Part shown: positions 1 through 12,284 of the stretch, piece after piece
Position numbering within the stretch: position 1 is the first letter of the stretch
Layout: each line of letters starts with the position of its first letter
Assembly: GCA_003313425.1 (NCBI GenBank)
Contig: NHZP01000009.1
Coordinates: 310,001 to 374,000 of the forward strand
Direction: 5' to 3'
DNA length: 64,000 nucleotides
From: Pseudopyrenochaeta lycopersici
Taxonomy: Eukaryota; Ascomycota; Dothideomycetes; Pleosporales; Pseudopyrenochaetaceae
Position numbers and translations under genes: made by a program
Notes under the pieces: generated by a model
The model's input: the letters and a program-made list of their open reading frames with translations, nothing else
Database searches by the model: none
What the model was told of the DNA's origin: nothing

Positions 1-3000
1 GGGGAAGCGCTCCGAAGGAATCGAATTTCGGAAGTTGATCGGCATTCGGTCGCACTGTCTGAGGGCATCGGCGGTATCGCGGCACAGAAGCTACGCAGCG
101 AAGACGTCAGTACGGGCAGGCCGATGCAAGGAGATTGGCGGGTGGTATAGTGAAGGTCTCACCTTGGACGCGGTCATGGTGGTTTCTTTAAAGAAGTCAG
201 TAGCGAGCGAACACACAAGGGCACCCAAGTTGTCCTGATAGATGGCGTGGGGTCCATGGCATGATATAATGGTTCACAAAAGAACGTGATTCCTCTGGCG
301 CTGGAATCCGTATGATTACAAAACAACAGACCGCGAGCAAGGATGATTAGTAGGAGCTACGGCGCGTGAACCTATCTTGGCACAGAGAGCAGCAAGAATG
401 AAAGAAAACGACAAGCTAACGCTACTTTGCAGTAGCCGCCGGGCTGGGCTCGTAGCAGAATGCGGTTCGCGGCCATTGTGAAGGCGTTAGATGCTAGGGA
501 CAGCCTCTCTATTCATCCATGCCCAGGCTTAGCCGAGGCTCGCTTACTATGGACGGTCCAGTCACTGGCGGCCTGCCACCCTTGTCAGCCTTACAAGGGG
601 ACTTGCTTCAAATTTAGCGGAACTACAATGCCGTGGGAGCGGCAGCTTCTTAAAATCTTCGGCCGCCTATCGCTCACTACCATGCTTGCGCACGATATCG
701 CTCTCGCATTGAGTCCTCGCGAGCTTCCGATAGTCCGTTCAGCCTACTCTCATTGGGCCATTCCCTTGACTCACAAAGACTCACGATTTGGATAATCTGT
801 CTAGTAGCCATACCGATGCTTCCTTCAATCATTTCCTACCCAGAATTGCCTTGCTCTGCCCGCACCTCGGGTGTCATATCATTAAAAAGACACCGCTAGG
901 TTTTCCCTAATGTACTAAACATGCGATGCGTAGATCCAAAGAACAGAACGCCTAGCATAAAAGCTCTCTGTTAAGATCGTGATTTCAATATCTGCAGCAC
1001 TGGGATGGCTTACCTTGCGACGTTGTCGCGCCGTCCTTGCGCAGGAATATTCGCTTCTTCTATTTAATAACATTCTCAGCAGCGGTGTTATTGTCCGAAG
1101 AGGAGCCCTAAGGGAGAAGAGTATGTCCTATTTGCGGGTTCATTTGAAACCCACTACTCCAGAGCTCTGTTTGCTGCGTGCACCACATAGTACTACAGCC
1201 TGTCTGAGCTCACACAGATGTATGCCAGAGATAATGCAAAGACGGCGGCGGGAGTGAAAGACCCACCAGTGACCCTTGGTGCCTTCGTGCGCTGCCAAAA
1301 TCTTCGCAGTTTATACTGTTGTACACCCCCTATGACCAGAATACCAGATAGGCTGATTGAATCAAGGTTCGGCATTGTCGAAAATAGCATGTTATAGCTG
1401 GTTTCTTACTCCTAGGCGAGATTTTCAGAATATTCAGGGGATCTGGTGTAAGTGTTCGAATGGTGCATCACATATGTATGTGAAAAGCCACCATTATAGC
1501 CACTGTCGTTGAGAAGTGAACCCTTCGGCCATAAAAGCACGTGAATCTTCACACGAAGTAACATCATTAGCATCAGCATTAGCATTAGCATCAGCATCAG
1601 CATCAGCATAAGCATCAGTATCTGCATCAGTATCAGTACCAGCACCAACACCAGCTTAAGCCATACTAGCGTGCGTTTCCCTTCTAATCTAGAATCGATG
1701 TAAACTCAACGTAAATTTCCTTTACAACCAAGAGCCTACGGAGTTGGATCGAAGTAATTTTTGAAACACGAGCTACCAGCCATTTTATGCTCTGACGTCG
1801 TCCTTCGTCACAGGAGTCTTTAGGGCGAAGGATTCGATAACGGTTATGCAAACCTGGAATAGACTTTACTGGAAGATACGCATACCATATGCACACACTT
1901 CAGTTCTAAATTACACATACATAAATTTCTCAGCTAACCTTGTCACGTTGAAGGTGTCCCAACAACTCAAATTTTGTGTGAAGCAGGACATCGATGCACA
2001 GCATGAAGGACACAAAGAAGGACCACGGCGGGTTTCTACCTACTACTAATTTGTGAGGTGAGCCTCAATTCCTGGGGTCGCGCATGAAATGGGATCGACC
2101 GTGTGGTTTGCTTATGACGTCTGGCGAAACCGCTCAGCTTCACTTGTACCGGCTTATACACAGCAAAAACGTCATGGAGGATAACACTTGGTGATCCCAA
2201 GTTTTGGGCAGTCGTAATCTTCTACAATCATACCAGTGTGCTGATAAGTATTTCCCAAAATGATGAGACAAATCGGATTTGCCAAGCAATGCATCAGTTG
2301 TTTGAAAGCAGATAGACTGATTACATGCACACATGGTCTGATTCCATGTATATATATATATTCCTCGAAAACAGCTAGTGGAGACTGACATGTTCGACCT
2401 ACAACTCTGATTGAGAAGTATAGCTCAATTCACGGGTGTAGCCCAGTCAGTCTAGTGATGGTATTAACGATTGTTCGTGAATGTCAAGCTGCCTTCCGAA
2501 ATCCTCCAGCGTACTAGATTGGTGAAACTGCAGAGCTTTATAATAATACTCGAGCATTTACATATTGTGCTCGAGGATGACGAATCCCTTTTTTGGTTTC
2601 ATGGATTCACTACATAGATTGCGTGAATCGATTACAAGGACACCAGAAAATGTACACTTAGAGGGTGAAACGGACAGTAGAAAGCCAAGCCAACTGCCTT
2701 TCATCCGACATGACCATGCCTTGATTGATGAATGCGGTGTAGCTAAACGAAATGGCTGCTCTTGCAGGCACAGCAATACTAATGCTATGTGAAGTCAATA
2801 GACTGTGTGACAGCAAATTACACATACATTTTGGTCATAGTCCCGTACGTGGCAATGTTACTTTTGCTCGTGTAACGTTGAAAAACTTATGACAGCAAAT
2901 ACGTACATGGGTCAACCAAGGGTTCATGATAGGAGGAATCACGCGGTGAATGATGTCGTATGGACACCCAGACAGTACTCAAGATCGGAGATGATAATGT

Positions 3001-3385
3001 CTGGATGTTGCTTCGAAAAGGCCTTGTCATTGTCATTGATAGGAACGCCGCTACCAGGGAGTGAGACATATGTCAGATGTTGAACGAGAAAAGTGAGTCG
3101 GCCATGATTAATCTAGAAAAGAGTGGACACTGTTAGCATTCTTCTAAAGGACAACACGCGTCATCAAAGGCTGCAAGATGCCTGCCACGAGAATAATTAC
3201 TTTGTGTTTAGCATAGTAGAAGGGATGACACGATGCCATGCATTGAAAGTTCGCTAAATCGCAAGACAAAGGGGACCAAGAAAAAACCCCATGCACACAA
3301 GAAGTCCGCTTATGCACTCAAGGAATACAATATGCTCAAACACGAAGACATATTGAAATGTCTCAAGCTGATCCTATTGCTCATC
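1..3385. other. Gap without a supported gene
   Basis: Only short open frames occur on either strand, none with recognisable motifs, fungal-like splice structure or protein-like composition. The stretch holds a degenerate hexanucleotide array near 1.6 kb and a short TA run near 2.35 kb. No transposase or reverse-transcriptase fragments were recognised. The end nearest 3385 is downstream of the minus-strand MARVEL gene and probably includes its 3' untranslated region. Confidence 0.6.
1561..1657. repeat. Degenerate hexanucleotide array (CATCAG/CATTAG)
   Basis: About sixteen tandem 6-bp units. The core alternates CATCAG and CATTAG, and units decay towards the 3' side into CATCAGTAT- and CAGCACCAA-type variants. 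On the minus strand it reads as alternating Leu and Met codons, so the open frame there is a by-product of the repeat. The unit is not the fungal telomere repeat TTAGGG. It lies in a stretch with no supported gene. Confidence 0.8.
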
Positions 3386-4472
3386 TCACCGACCTCCACC
3401 ACTGAAGCTATATCCACTTCCCGTTTGCTTCCCGTCGCCACCTGCGCCAGGAGCACCGACCTCCCGTCTATAGTCGTCGTATCCACCAGGACTCAACGCA
3501 TCCGAAGTAGCCACGGGTCCATCCCTGTAATCTGCATACGGTGGCACCGGCCTGCCATATCCACCAGACCTCTCTTCACCCCAGCTCAGCGGCCGCCCAG
3601 GATGCCGACCCTCGTCCGTTTCAGTAGAATGCAAAAGTGCGTATTCATCTTCCTGCTGATTGCCACCGTGCTCAGTGTGCCGGTCAACGGAGTCTGTGGA
3701 CTCGCGGTGTCCGGTTTCTATTTCCGTGGACCATGCGTTATCTTTTGATGTCTCTCCAGAGATATGGTGAGGGTTCGGGGCAGCGGATTCGTAGGGTAGG
3801 ACGCCTTCCTTTAGGAATTTGGAGAGATAGTAGGAGCTCACAGCGGTAGTTATGGCGAAGAGAATACTTTACCCTGTTAGTATGCTGGATGGATGGCTCT
3901 CATTTCTTATTTAGATGGAGGGGAGAACGTACAAGACTGCTGCGCCGACTCCGACAGCCGCTTTACTAACCGTACACTTGCTCTCACTCCCATATTTGAA
4001 CGTGGTGCAATTTCGCTCATTGTCTGGAATCTTTCTCTCTTTTGCACCCTCCTTGATGCCGTGGCTGTTCCACATAGCGACTGCTATAAACGCAGCGAAC
4101 CAGAATATGGTGTACAGGGCGTCGACGGCAAGGAAGGCATACGCGTTGGCAAATCGCTGTGCACGCGTCCACATGGGGACCATGACCAGGTAGATTATCG
4201 CAGGAATGGAGAGGAAACACTGACGTTGGTGTTAGCCTTGTTCCGCCCGACCCGCCGCTGTGCAATCTTTTGCTTGTTGGCTCTGGCTCTGCACTCCAGA
4301 AGCCAGCGGAAGTAGAACATACCATGGCGAAAAAAAACCTAGTAGACCCGCCTGTCGGCCCTTCCTTGGCCATGACAGAAATCGTAAGACATGCGGCTAC
4401 GAAGATGAATACGACCTGAAAGACGTGTGCCACGACCTTGCATTTCTGTATGTAGCTCTGTGGCACCCGCAT
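3386..4472 (-). CDS. MARVEL-domain four-span membrane protein
   Basis: Predicted 305-residue membrane protein from three exons: 4472-4323, 4219-3933 and 3866-3386. Frame is kept across both introns (103 and 66 nt), and the second intron has an ACTAAC branch site. Four hydrophobic spans can be read: residues about 12-35 (start VVAHVFQVVF), 45-70, 78-107 (LAVDALYTIFWF), and a last one rebuilt across intron 2 (AAVFILFAITTAVSSYY). The spacing, with a charged loop holding two Cys before span 4, is that of MARVEL proteins. These sit in membrane apposition sites such as plasma-membrane domains and vesicle membranes. The C-terminal 140 residues are hydrophilic and rich in Gly, Ser and Tyr, probably a disordered cytosolic tail. 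The start is the first ATG before span 1. The family is clear; the role of this member is unknown. Confidence 0.85.
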
Positions 4473-5724
4473 CCTCGCCCTTTATTCTCGTTATGGCCGT
4501 TTTGGTGCGTTCAAAGTCCCGGTCGTCGGGGTCGGCGAGCAAAAAGGGTGAGGGTAAACAGCTCCTCAGCCCAATAGAAATGAACGGTCTGGCTCGGATG
4601 GAGCTTCTATGAGGCGCCGTGCGCAATTGGATGAGGACACGGAGACAATCGAAGAAGAAGCAAGACACCAAGTACTGGCTGAATCGTGCAAATAAACGTG
4701 GTAAAGAGCGTGGTGAGGGAACAAGACTGCAAAAGCATCAATGTCAGACATGTTTGAGTCTCAGCCTCAGCTGTGGATCCGCGCCAGCTTGCGCAGCCTC
4801 CCGTCCCCGCGCCGCCACGGCTTTTGCCTAACCCGGCAACGCATGCTCACTTGGGAATCGCCGGATCATATATTTAGACCACATGTTGGCGACAAATCTA
4901 ATGGCGTTTCCATTCCAGCTGTAGCCTGTTCCTCAGAATCTGTCGCTCGGATTCATGTTCACATCCCTCCCCCTGCTTCTCATCTGACGCGAATTACACG
5001 TGATCTTCGTGCATAAGATATTCGGTCTCATCTTTGATGCTTACTTCAACGATAAAATACATGTTGGGCTTTGGGTGGCTTCGCAATAGCGCCTATGTTG
5101 CGCGGCGAGTCCGCCCTGCCAGCCACTATTTCTTGCTCAGCTCACAAACCCTTCGGAGCCATTGCAACACGATTTCTCACCGGTTTCTGCTGTGAACACA
5201 AATATCGGCGTCAAACAACAAGCTTGGTCAAATTGGGCATTGTTTAAACTACACTATTATCCAGCCAACACTCCTCGCGTTGTAGGCAAATTTCTCTTCC
5301 CATCTACACCACCTGAATATGCCTCGTGTGGACCAACATGTATACATTACCAATATCCGGTACCGTCTCTACAAGGTTTCGTAGCCTTGCTGAGACTGGC
5401 TTCATCGTTGCGCTCTAAGTCAGATCGCTTTTTGACCGGAGCCAAACTAGTATACCGGATTGTCTTGATTTCCGTTATCGGCCGTATCTGAGTCGGGTAC
5501 ATCAACAAAGCTCGCACAGTATAGGACACATTCCGGCCCAAATACTCTATGGAGACTTAGTCTCGTGAGAAATCCGTTCGTTACACCTCTCCGGTATTCT
5601 CCTATCTTGCGGGCGACTTCCATCACGAGCAGTTGATGCCAATGGCAGGGCGCTGTCCAGCCTCAATGGCTTAGTCAGGCGATCAAGTAGTGAACTGTAG
5701 ACTTAGCTTGCATCTTGTTCCTCG
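4473..5724. other. Gap between MARVEL gene and Zn2Cys6 gene
   Basis: 1.25 kb between the 5' end of the MARVEL gene and the 3' end of the transcription-factor gene, both on the minus strand. It should hold the MARVEL promoter and the terminator of the regulator. The open frames seen here start with non-ATG codons or overlap neighbouring exons and show no domain. Confidence 0.5.
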
Positions 5725-8395
5725 TCAGCCAGTCCATGGTGGAAAATAGCTGTCTTGCAGAGGCATCGCAGCCGGCTCATTCTCGTAGTTGAAAGGATCG
5801 CCCCAGAAGCCCTGATCTAGTCAGTCAACAGAAAGGGTCCGTCGGCCGAGTCACTCACAAAATCAAAGTCTGGAACAATACCCGGTGTCGGTTGAACATC
5901 TCCCACGATATTGTTGATATTGTTCAAGTTGATGTCGTCCCAGCAAGGGGCTGTCTGATCTTGCATGGAAGCTATAGGCTGTAGTAAATCCGGTGCGGGC
6001 TGGACTTGCTGCAGCTGTACTGGTATCCTCTGTTGGGTGTTTTGGCCAGATGAAGTATGCAAAGTATAGCTCGGTATGCTCTCCATTGTTGGATATACAG
6101 AAACGCTGTTGTTCGATTGATTTTGCATCTGGACAGATGTGGACATTGATACGGGAGGATTAGCGAATGAACTTGAGCTTTGTTCTTGACTTCTCAGGGA
6201 CGTATCGTGCTCTGCTACAACCTTGTCAATCATGTTTCTAACAGCTTGCCATGCCTTAGCACCATTGTTTTCGCGAAGAATGCGCGACATCTGCAAAGCT
6301 CTCAGTGCACGTTGCCGGTCTGGAGCATCGAATAGCGGATTGCGAAGCTCCGAGAGGACGTGCATAATGGCCTGGAAAGAGGCGATACCACCTTAAACCA
6401 TTAGCAATTGAAGATTTTCTATTAGGATAACAAACCAATGTGCCATTGAAAACGAGCCGCATCCACATCAGCAGCAGCTCCATTCAAAGTCTCAATGCAG
6501 TTGACAGACTTCTCGAAAATACTATTTGCGTGCAGCTGTCAGCCTTTCCACGAAAGAAGGTCGTGCAGAGAAGAACTTACGACCGACGTATGTCGTCTGA
6601 GAAAACGACATCGCGGTAAGCGCGCGGCATGCGAAGCCAAAATAGCAAGTAACACCGCCACTCCAGAAGTGAGGCCAATCCCAGCGTTAATCTCTGCATC
6701 GGTATCTCCGGATTAAGGTATCGTAGATACTTCCTTTGGTTCTCCTCATGGGCCTCATCAAGCATGACTTTGATCTGTTCATAGAGGTTTCGGAGTTCCC
6801 GCGCAGGATCTGGGTGGGAAGTTCCATGGAGCCCAGAGTCTAACATGCGTCGCTCCAGACGATATGTACTCTGAACTATCCGGCGCAATGCACGCATGCC
6901 CATGTACCTGACAAGTTGAAAAGACATCGAAGTGAACTTCTCTTCATCATCATAAGGCGCTGGACCAGGACTTGCTCCATCGATAAGATCCTCGTCGTCT
7001 ATGTTGCGCGGAAATAGTGTGGTGTAGAAATCCTCGGATATGCTTGGTTCCTGACCTTTACATTCGGCCGCGCGAAACTCTAGGTGACCTAATTGATGCC
7101 ACATTCGACGACGTAATTCAATAGTGATGGCATCCATTGATCCAGCTGGAAATAAAGATGGATCCCGATGAAGACCTTGATTCAGAGCAATGCGAAATGC
7201 AATACCAAGCAATACCCAGGCTTTGCCTACTCTTGCTGTAAGCTACGCAACCTCAATTTGTGGCGGTAGACTTACCCATATCTTCCTCTTTGGTGATGCA
7301 AGTCAGCCATAAAACAAACCCCTGAAAAATCTCAAGACTCGAGGTCGTCAGATAGTTTTCCCTGGCGAGCGATATTTCAACACCAAGCTGAAAACGATCC
7401 AAAAGACCTTCTTTGCTATCGCCAAATTTGTTCTGCACAATTTTAGGAGGCAGAGAGTTGATAGCGGAGAAGAATATAGCAAAAGCGATGGGATGAGCCT
7501 CGCGGTTGTACGAGGAGAATTTGCGAAGCACTGTAGGTTTATGTGTAATTCTCACCATTGGATCCACATTCGCAAAGTAAACGTCAAGCAGGGTATCGCG
7601 ATGCTCCTGAGTACTTGGTAAGAGCTGGTTAAGGTCGGATCCCGCGCCTGCACGGCCCAATGAAAGTAAATCCACCAGACTGCTTTGTGGCACCTGCTTC
7701 CTTTCTTCGTCACTTTTATCGCCCAGTAGAGCTTTGATATCCTGTATCTTCAATATAGTTAGCATGGATCAGTTGCGATACTTGATGGAACTTGACGTAG
7801 AGGGGGAGAAATCCTAATAGCTCCACAATGGACAATGCTAGTGGTAACTGTAAGTGATATGAATCACACTCACCTCATCGGCGAGCAACGCGTAATGCAG
7901 CGAAGAAACAAATTGAGACTGGCCGCCGTCCAAAAGCAGTGTCCCATCGCCATCGTCGGACGCCATACCGCCGCCATGGGAAGTTTGACTGTTCGAAGAC
8001 GGCGTCAGTTGTGCGTCCAGTTCTCTCCTCTCAAAGTCGACACTAGACCTGACGGAAGGAGCCGGATTTGTGCCCTGTCCAATGACGGCCCTTTCTAACA
8101 GTAATTCAAGTCGATCAAGTCGCGCCTGAACGTCGCTGTTCTTCACGGGCTTCCCATTACTGACATTCATAGATTTCGATACTCTTCCAATGCCCGTGGA
8201 CGCTTGTAGTTGATCCGTCCACGTGCAAACATGATTCCCTCGCGTGCAAGAACCGCAGACTGGATGCGCATGGTCACACTTGACCTTTCGACGCCGACAT
8301 GTGAGGCATGACGAGATGACCCGTTGTCGTCCCCCGCTGGGCTTTGATGCCGAAGTAGGCGAGTGCGGTTGCACGCTAGGCTTCGTTTCGACCAT
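5725..8395 (-). CDS. Zn2Cys6 fungal-specific transcription factor
   Basis: Predicted 784-residue nuclear regulator from six exons: 8395-7874, 7747-7276, 7235-6581, 6521-6436, 6391-5859 and 5811-5725. Residues 30-57 are a complete binuclear zinc cluster with spacing C-x2-C-x6-C-x6-C-x2-C-x6-C and the basic stretch RRRKVK. The middle region is the fungal transcription-factor homology domain. Its hallmark block is AWVLLGIAFRIALNQGLHRD, formed across the second intron. A Gln/Ser/Asn-rich stretch (about residues 630-730) looks like an activation region. The sixth exon is my inference: a GTGAGT donor follows FDF, and a 47-nt intron joins it to GFWGDPFNY, ending at 5725. Without that splice the frame stops at 5817. 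Targets cannot be told from the sequence, and no cluster of metabolic genes lies next to it. Confidence 0.9.
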
Positions 8396-11300
8396 CGTCC
8401 AGTGTGTGGTCTACAATCTCAAGGTCTGTGGTGAGGTCGATCGGAGTTCGGCATGGCAATCGACTCGTTTGAGCCCAGAGGGATGATTCTTATCGCCCCG
8501 CACGTGAAGTTTGGCGTTTCCCGTTTGAGTTTAGTTGCGAGCGTCCGTCGTCACTTCAGCTGCAGTAATTACCATTCTAGAGTATCGTTCCAGGAGAAGT
8601 GGATCGAGCTTTATGAGCAACGCTGCAATACATCATCGGTGGGTTAGAGATCTATGATATGACCTTGTTAAGTTTTTGAGCCAACTATGTAATGACACAT
8701 CAATGGGCATTCAGAGTATGCGCTCTTGATAGAGCAGAATACCTTGTTTGAGTCAATGTATTCAGCCATAATCTTACAAAGGTGGGCGGTGCTAGCGCCC
8801 TTCATTGCCTTGTTGGACTCTTAGTTAGCCACTGTAAGTGCCTTGAAGAAATTACTCAAAGGTGATTATATGTCAAGATTGGATTGGGGTTAGCTTTGAA
8901 ATCAAGTTCTATATGCGCATGGGCAATACTTGACTTCACATAGCAACTTTAGCTGCGGCTTGACGTACATATATATATTAAGCCACAGCGCAGATTCTAA
9001 TGCATACCAGCTTGTGCTTACCCGCTCCTAGGACTAGAGTTGGATCGGATTCATCTGGAGAAAAAGAAAACATCGCACTCCCTCTGATATCTGTACTGCT
9101 CCAAAGCCACTGTAACTCAGGAAGTTGTCCTTGTTTTGGCAATTTGCGTTCATTCAGTGTTAATAAATCTATTTATTCCTGTGGGAGGCCATATCTGTCC
9201 AGACAGCGTGCAAACTGTATCCATACTGGAGCTTAAGGGTTGATCTTGGGAACGGGCTTGTGTCCAGCCTGGCAATCACATCCAATTGGCAGCATTCTGC
9301 TTACTCCAGAACTAATACATTACCCATTACGGATATTCACTATGTTTTGTTGTGAAACATTCATTATCAAGCTAAAAATGCGGATAAGGATGTGAGCATC
9401 AATACCAAAAGTTTGGAATAGCGCGTGCCGGAACCACAGAAACTTGTGCTCATCGTCTTTGGAATTGAAGTGAAATTTTAGAAAGAATTAACAGTGGAGC
9501 CCTTCTCGCTTCTGCATAGTTCTGTTGATATTAAGCGGGGTTTGTGACAAAGAGATATGGCCCGAGTGGTGGGGTGGGGGAGGACAGCGGCCTTGTAAAG
9601 GGGCGAAGGAACAGACCTCAGATTGCTGAGGGTTGAGAATGCGGATCATATTAAGAAAGCTTACGTCGTGCTCGAAATATTTCAAGGAAATGCACCCACT
9701 TTTCATAAATCACAGGTAATTGGCAATCCAACCCCCTTTCTTGCTACTCTTTTTAGTGACAAAGCATCTGTGGTCACGAAGTATTACAGGGACCGGATAG
9801 CAGATAGCAGACAGCAGACAGCAGACAGCAGCCACAGCTATATTTCAAAAACACTACTTTATGGCAGTAAAGCACTTCATCATGCTATTATCGTGCTAGA
9901 AGCGCAGACTAGATATTAAGCTATAGTAAGTCAAGGCAACATCGACAAAATCAACTTCCAAGCACTTTGGAAACCCGGCCTCTGAAGCTTGTGCCGCTTG
10001 AAAGGGTAATGGCTGAGATGAACCGCTTCGCTGGTTTGATGGACAACCATTCCTGCAATCTGGGGCTGTAAGACCAAAACTATGGCCCAATCTATCAGTA
10101 CTATGCAGTGGTAGTATAATCTGGCTAATTGGACTTCCGCATTCTCATCTGGGTGGACAAATACGGTTCTAGATGAGCAATAGTTGGAGACGGACGGTAT
10201 TTGTAAGGTGTGCTACCTGTTGTCTGATAAGTCTGCAAAACCAGTATACGTAATAGTAATATTCAAGGGTTTTTCGCATTATTCGATGGCTGTGTGTGTG
10301 TGACATCGTTTAGGCTCTGACATCCGCTTTGGCTATAAGGTTGCTGTCGCTTCCGCAGTTTGAAGTATGTTCATCAGTAATGGGTCCGAGAAGAAACCCA
10401 TTGAACTTTATCAGATTAATGAAATTGTGAAGGAAGTTGGGTTCCCATGTTGGTGTTATCGATAGCACTACAGGAGACGGCAAGCTTGGTGGGATGGCTC
10501 GTCACATGAACGTTAAGAGGCTTTCATTGGGGTAAAATTTTGCTAGCAGGAACTTATAGGAGCTTGCTACTAAGAGATGTGTTGTCCAATTGCTGCAATG
10601 ACTTAAGAACTCAGGATGGCATAAACTCAAGCAGCAACCATCGACGCCTCAACCCCTAGCACCGTGTGACTCCCAATCTCTCATTCTTCTCAATTACAAA
10701 CCCTGAGAAAGAAGTCCAAAGGCACAGCCAAAACCTCATCTGTAACGCAAGTCTATTCTGTATCGCCGCGTCTCGTGTCCTTGTGAATGAGCATATTGCT
10801 GCCGAGTTCTGAAGTAGCTGAAAGGACGACTAAGATGGTAATTAAGTACGTTGAGAGACTAGCAGGTGAAGAGCAATTTGTTGCGATATCAAGCCAGGGT
10901 GAGAGAAATGCTACAAGAAAGAAGTTTCGGGAGACAATTGTTTTTCAGAAGACCGCTTCGAGCACTCCAGTCACGCCAAGTCAATATAGTGAACGACCCC
11001 AGCTTCGACCTCGTTCCAGCGATGTCACAGGTGCAACGTCACACATTTTCCACATTACGGAGCATTTTGATGCAGGTAACGTGAATATTAATCTGTTTCA
11101 TGAAACGGAATTGAGTCGGATTTCCCACGAGTGTCGCATCTCGGCTTAGCGAACTATGTCGATGCAAAGGGCTATCTGAATGAAGCAGATTATCCTTCTT
11201 TGTTCGTTAAACAAACCAAATAGGAGATGGCCTGAAATGCTTGACACGTTCATCGTGGCGATGTAAGGAATATCATATCATCGGATATTGACCATAAATG

Positions 11301-12284
11301 GTCCATCGCTAGCCTTTGATTTCTGTTTCTCGCATAGCCTGGTGCGCTTATGTCGATTCCTTTGGGGAATATTTGCACAATGGCCCTGTGCAAAATAGTC
11401 TCGCTCTTCGCAATTATATAACTCTCTTCCAGTGCCTCTTCCGGCATCGACTAGTCGGAAAGAGTAGGCATGCTGTAGAAAAACCATTTGATGAGAGTGA
11501 TTTATCGCAAAAGTTCTAAGCAAGACTCGACCTGCTCCTAAGATCTTACCAGCCGCTATCACAGCAAGTGTTAAACCTTCCGAAGACACCGATATGGGAT
11601 TTAGCGACAGCAGAGCCCATATGCAAACGGGAGACCTGAGGTCCCCTGGCGCAACATTTGCCCGTGTTCCAAGTTGATGGAAGAGGATGCAGCCCAATCA
11701 GCATGGAGAGGGACGTGCGTCCCCCCTGCAGGCTATCCAGGCATCGCCACACGTCACCAGTGTGACTGGCACCTCGTCCCGCTGCTCCCGGATCTTAGTG
11801 GTCAACACAACCGCCAGGGCTGCTCTTCCGTGCAGTGAGGCTGGGTCAACCCGCACCAAGCTTGCAATCTGTGATGCCGTCCTCCAGAAAAGCCTTTGCG
11901 GGGTCTCTGCTCCAGATGTCACCAATTCCCGGATTTGCAATTTGAACGCACTGCCGCCCCCAAAAAGGCTGTTCATAAGCGATAGCTTATCCAGACTGAG
12001 CCAGGGACGAGATATTAGACACGGTCACCAGCATTGGCGGCTAAGGGAGCCTCATCGCCCAATCGTTGGCATTGCCTGGTATCATAAATGTCGGTTACTC
12101 GTTAAAATGGCGACTTTATCCCCAGGTGCACATCAGCCCTGAAGCTATCGAAAACCAGCGCGCTGACGGAGTTGTGCCAACAGATGTTCGCGACTCAACC
12201 CTCAGGTCTCTCAAACTGACCTGCCCATCCGCCGAAGTCATCGGCCACGAGCTACCATCCGCTTCGACCGTCGACTCCCCGAAT
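8396..12284. other. Gene-poor gap of 3.9 kb
   Basis: The largest gap in the window. It contains a short TA run near 8.97 kb and a 7-bp tandem repeat at 9.8 kb. The only ATG-started frame of note is 10787-11149 (120 codons), which has no motif, no partner exon and no typical composition. The last 600 bases, including CCAAT boxes near 11694 and 12059, probably belong to the promoter and leader of the gene starting at 12285. I see no transposon remains. Confidence 0.5.
9797..9833. repeat. Short heptanucleotide tandem repeat (ACAGCAG)
   Basis: About five copies of a 7-bp unit. The first copies read ATAGCAG and the later ones ACAGCAG, so point divergence runs along the array. It is located inside the gene-poor gap and is not within a supported coding frame. 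Confidence 0.8.

Noticed and set aside
1412..1651. Minus-strand frame with a Leu-Met repeat resembling a hydrophobic helix
   Set aside because: It is the translation of the hexanucleotide array and not a membrane protein.
2260..2320. ATGATGA followed by CTGA 61 nt later, like a box C/D snoRNA
   Set aside because: No terminal stem, no D' or C' boxes, and not in an intron; these short boxes occur by chance in a window of this size.
3233..3748. Plus-strand frame of 171 codons
   Set aside because: Lies antisense to the last MARVEL exon and has no family features.
10787..11149. Plus-strand ATG frame of 120 codons in the gene-poor gap
   Set aside because: No recognisable domain, splice partner or codon pattern; kept only as a note in the gap entry.
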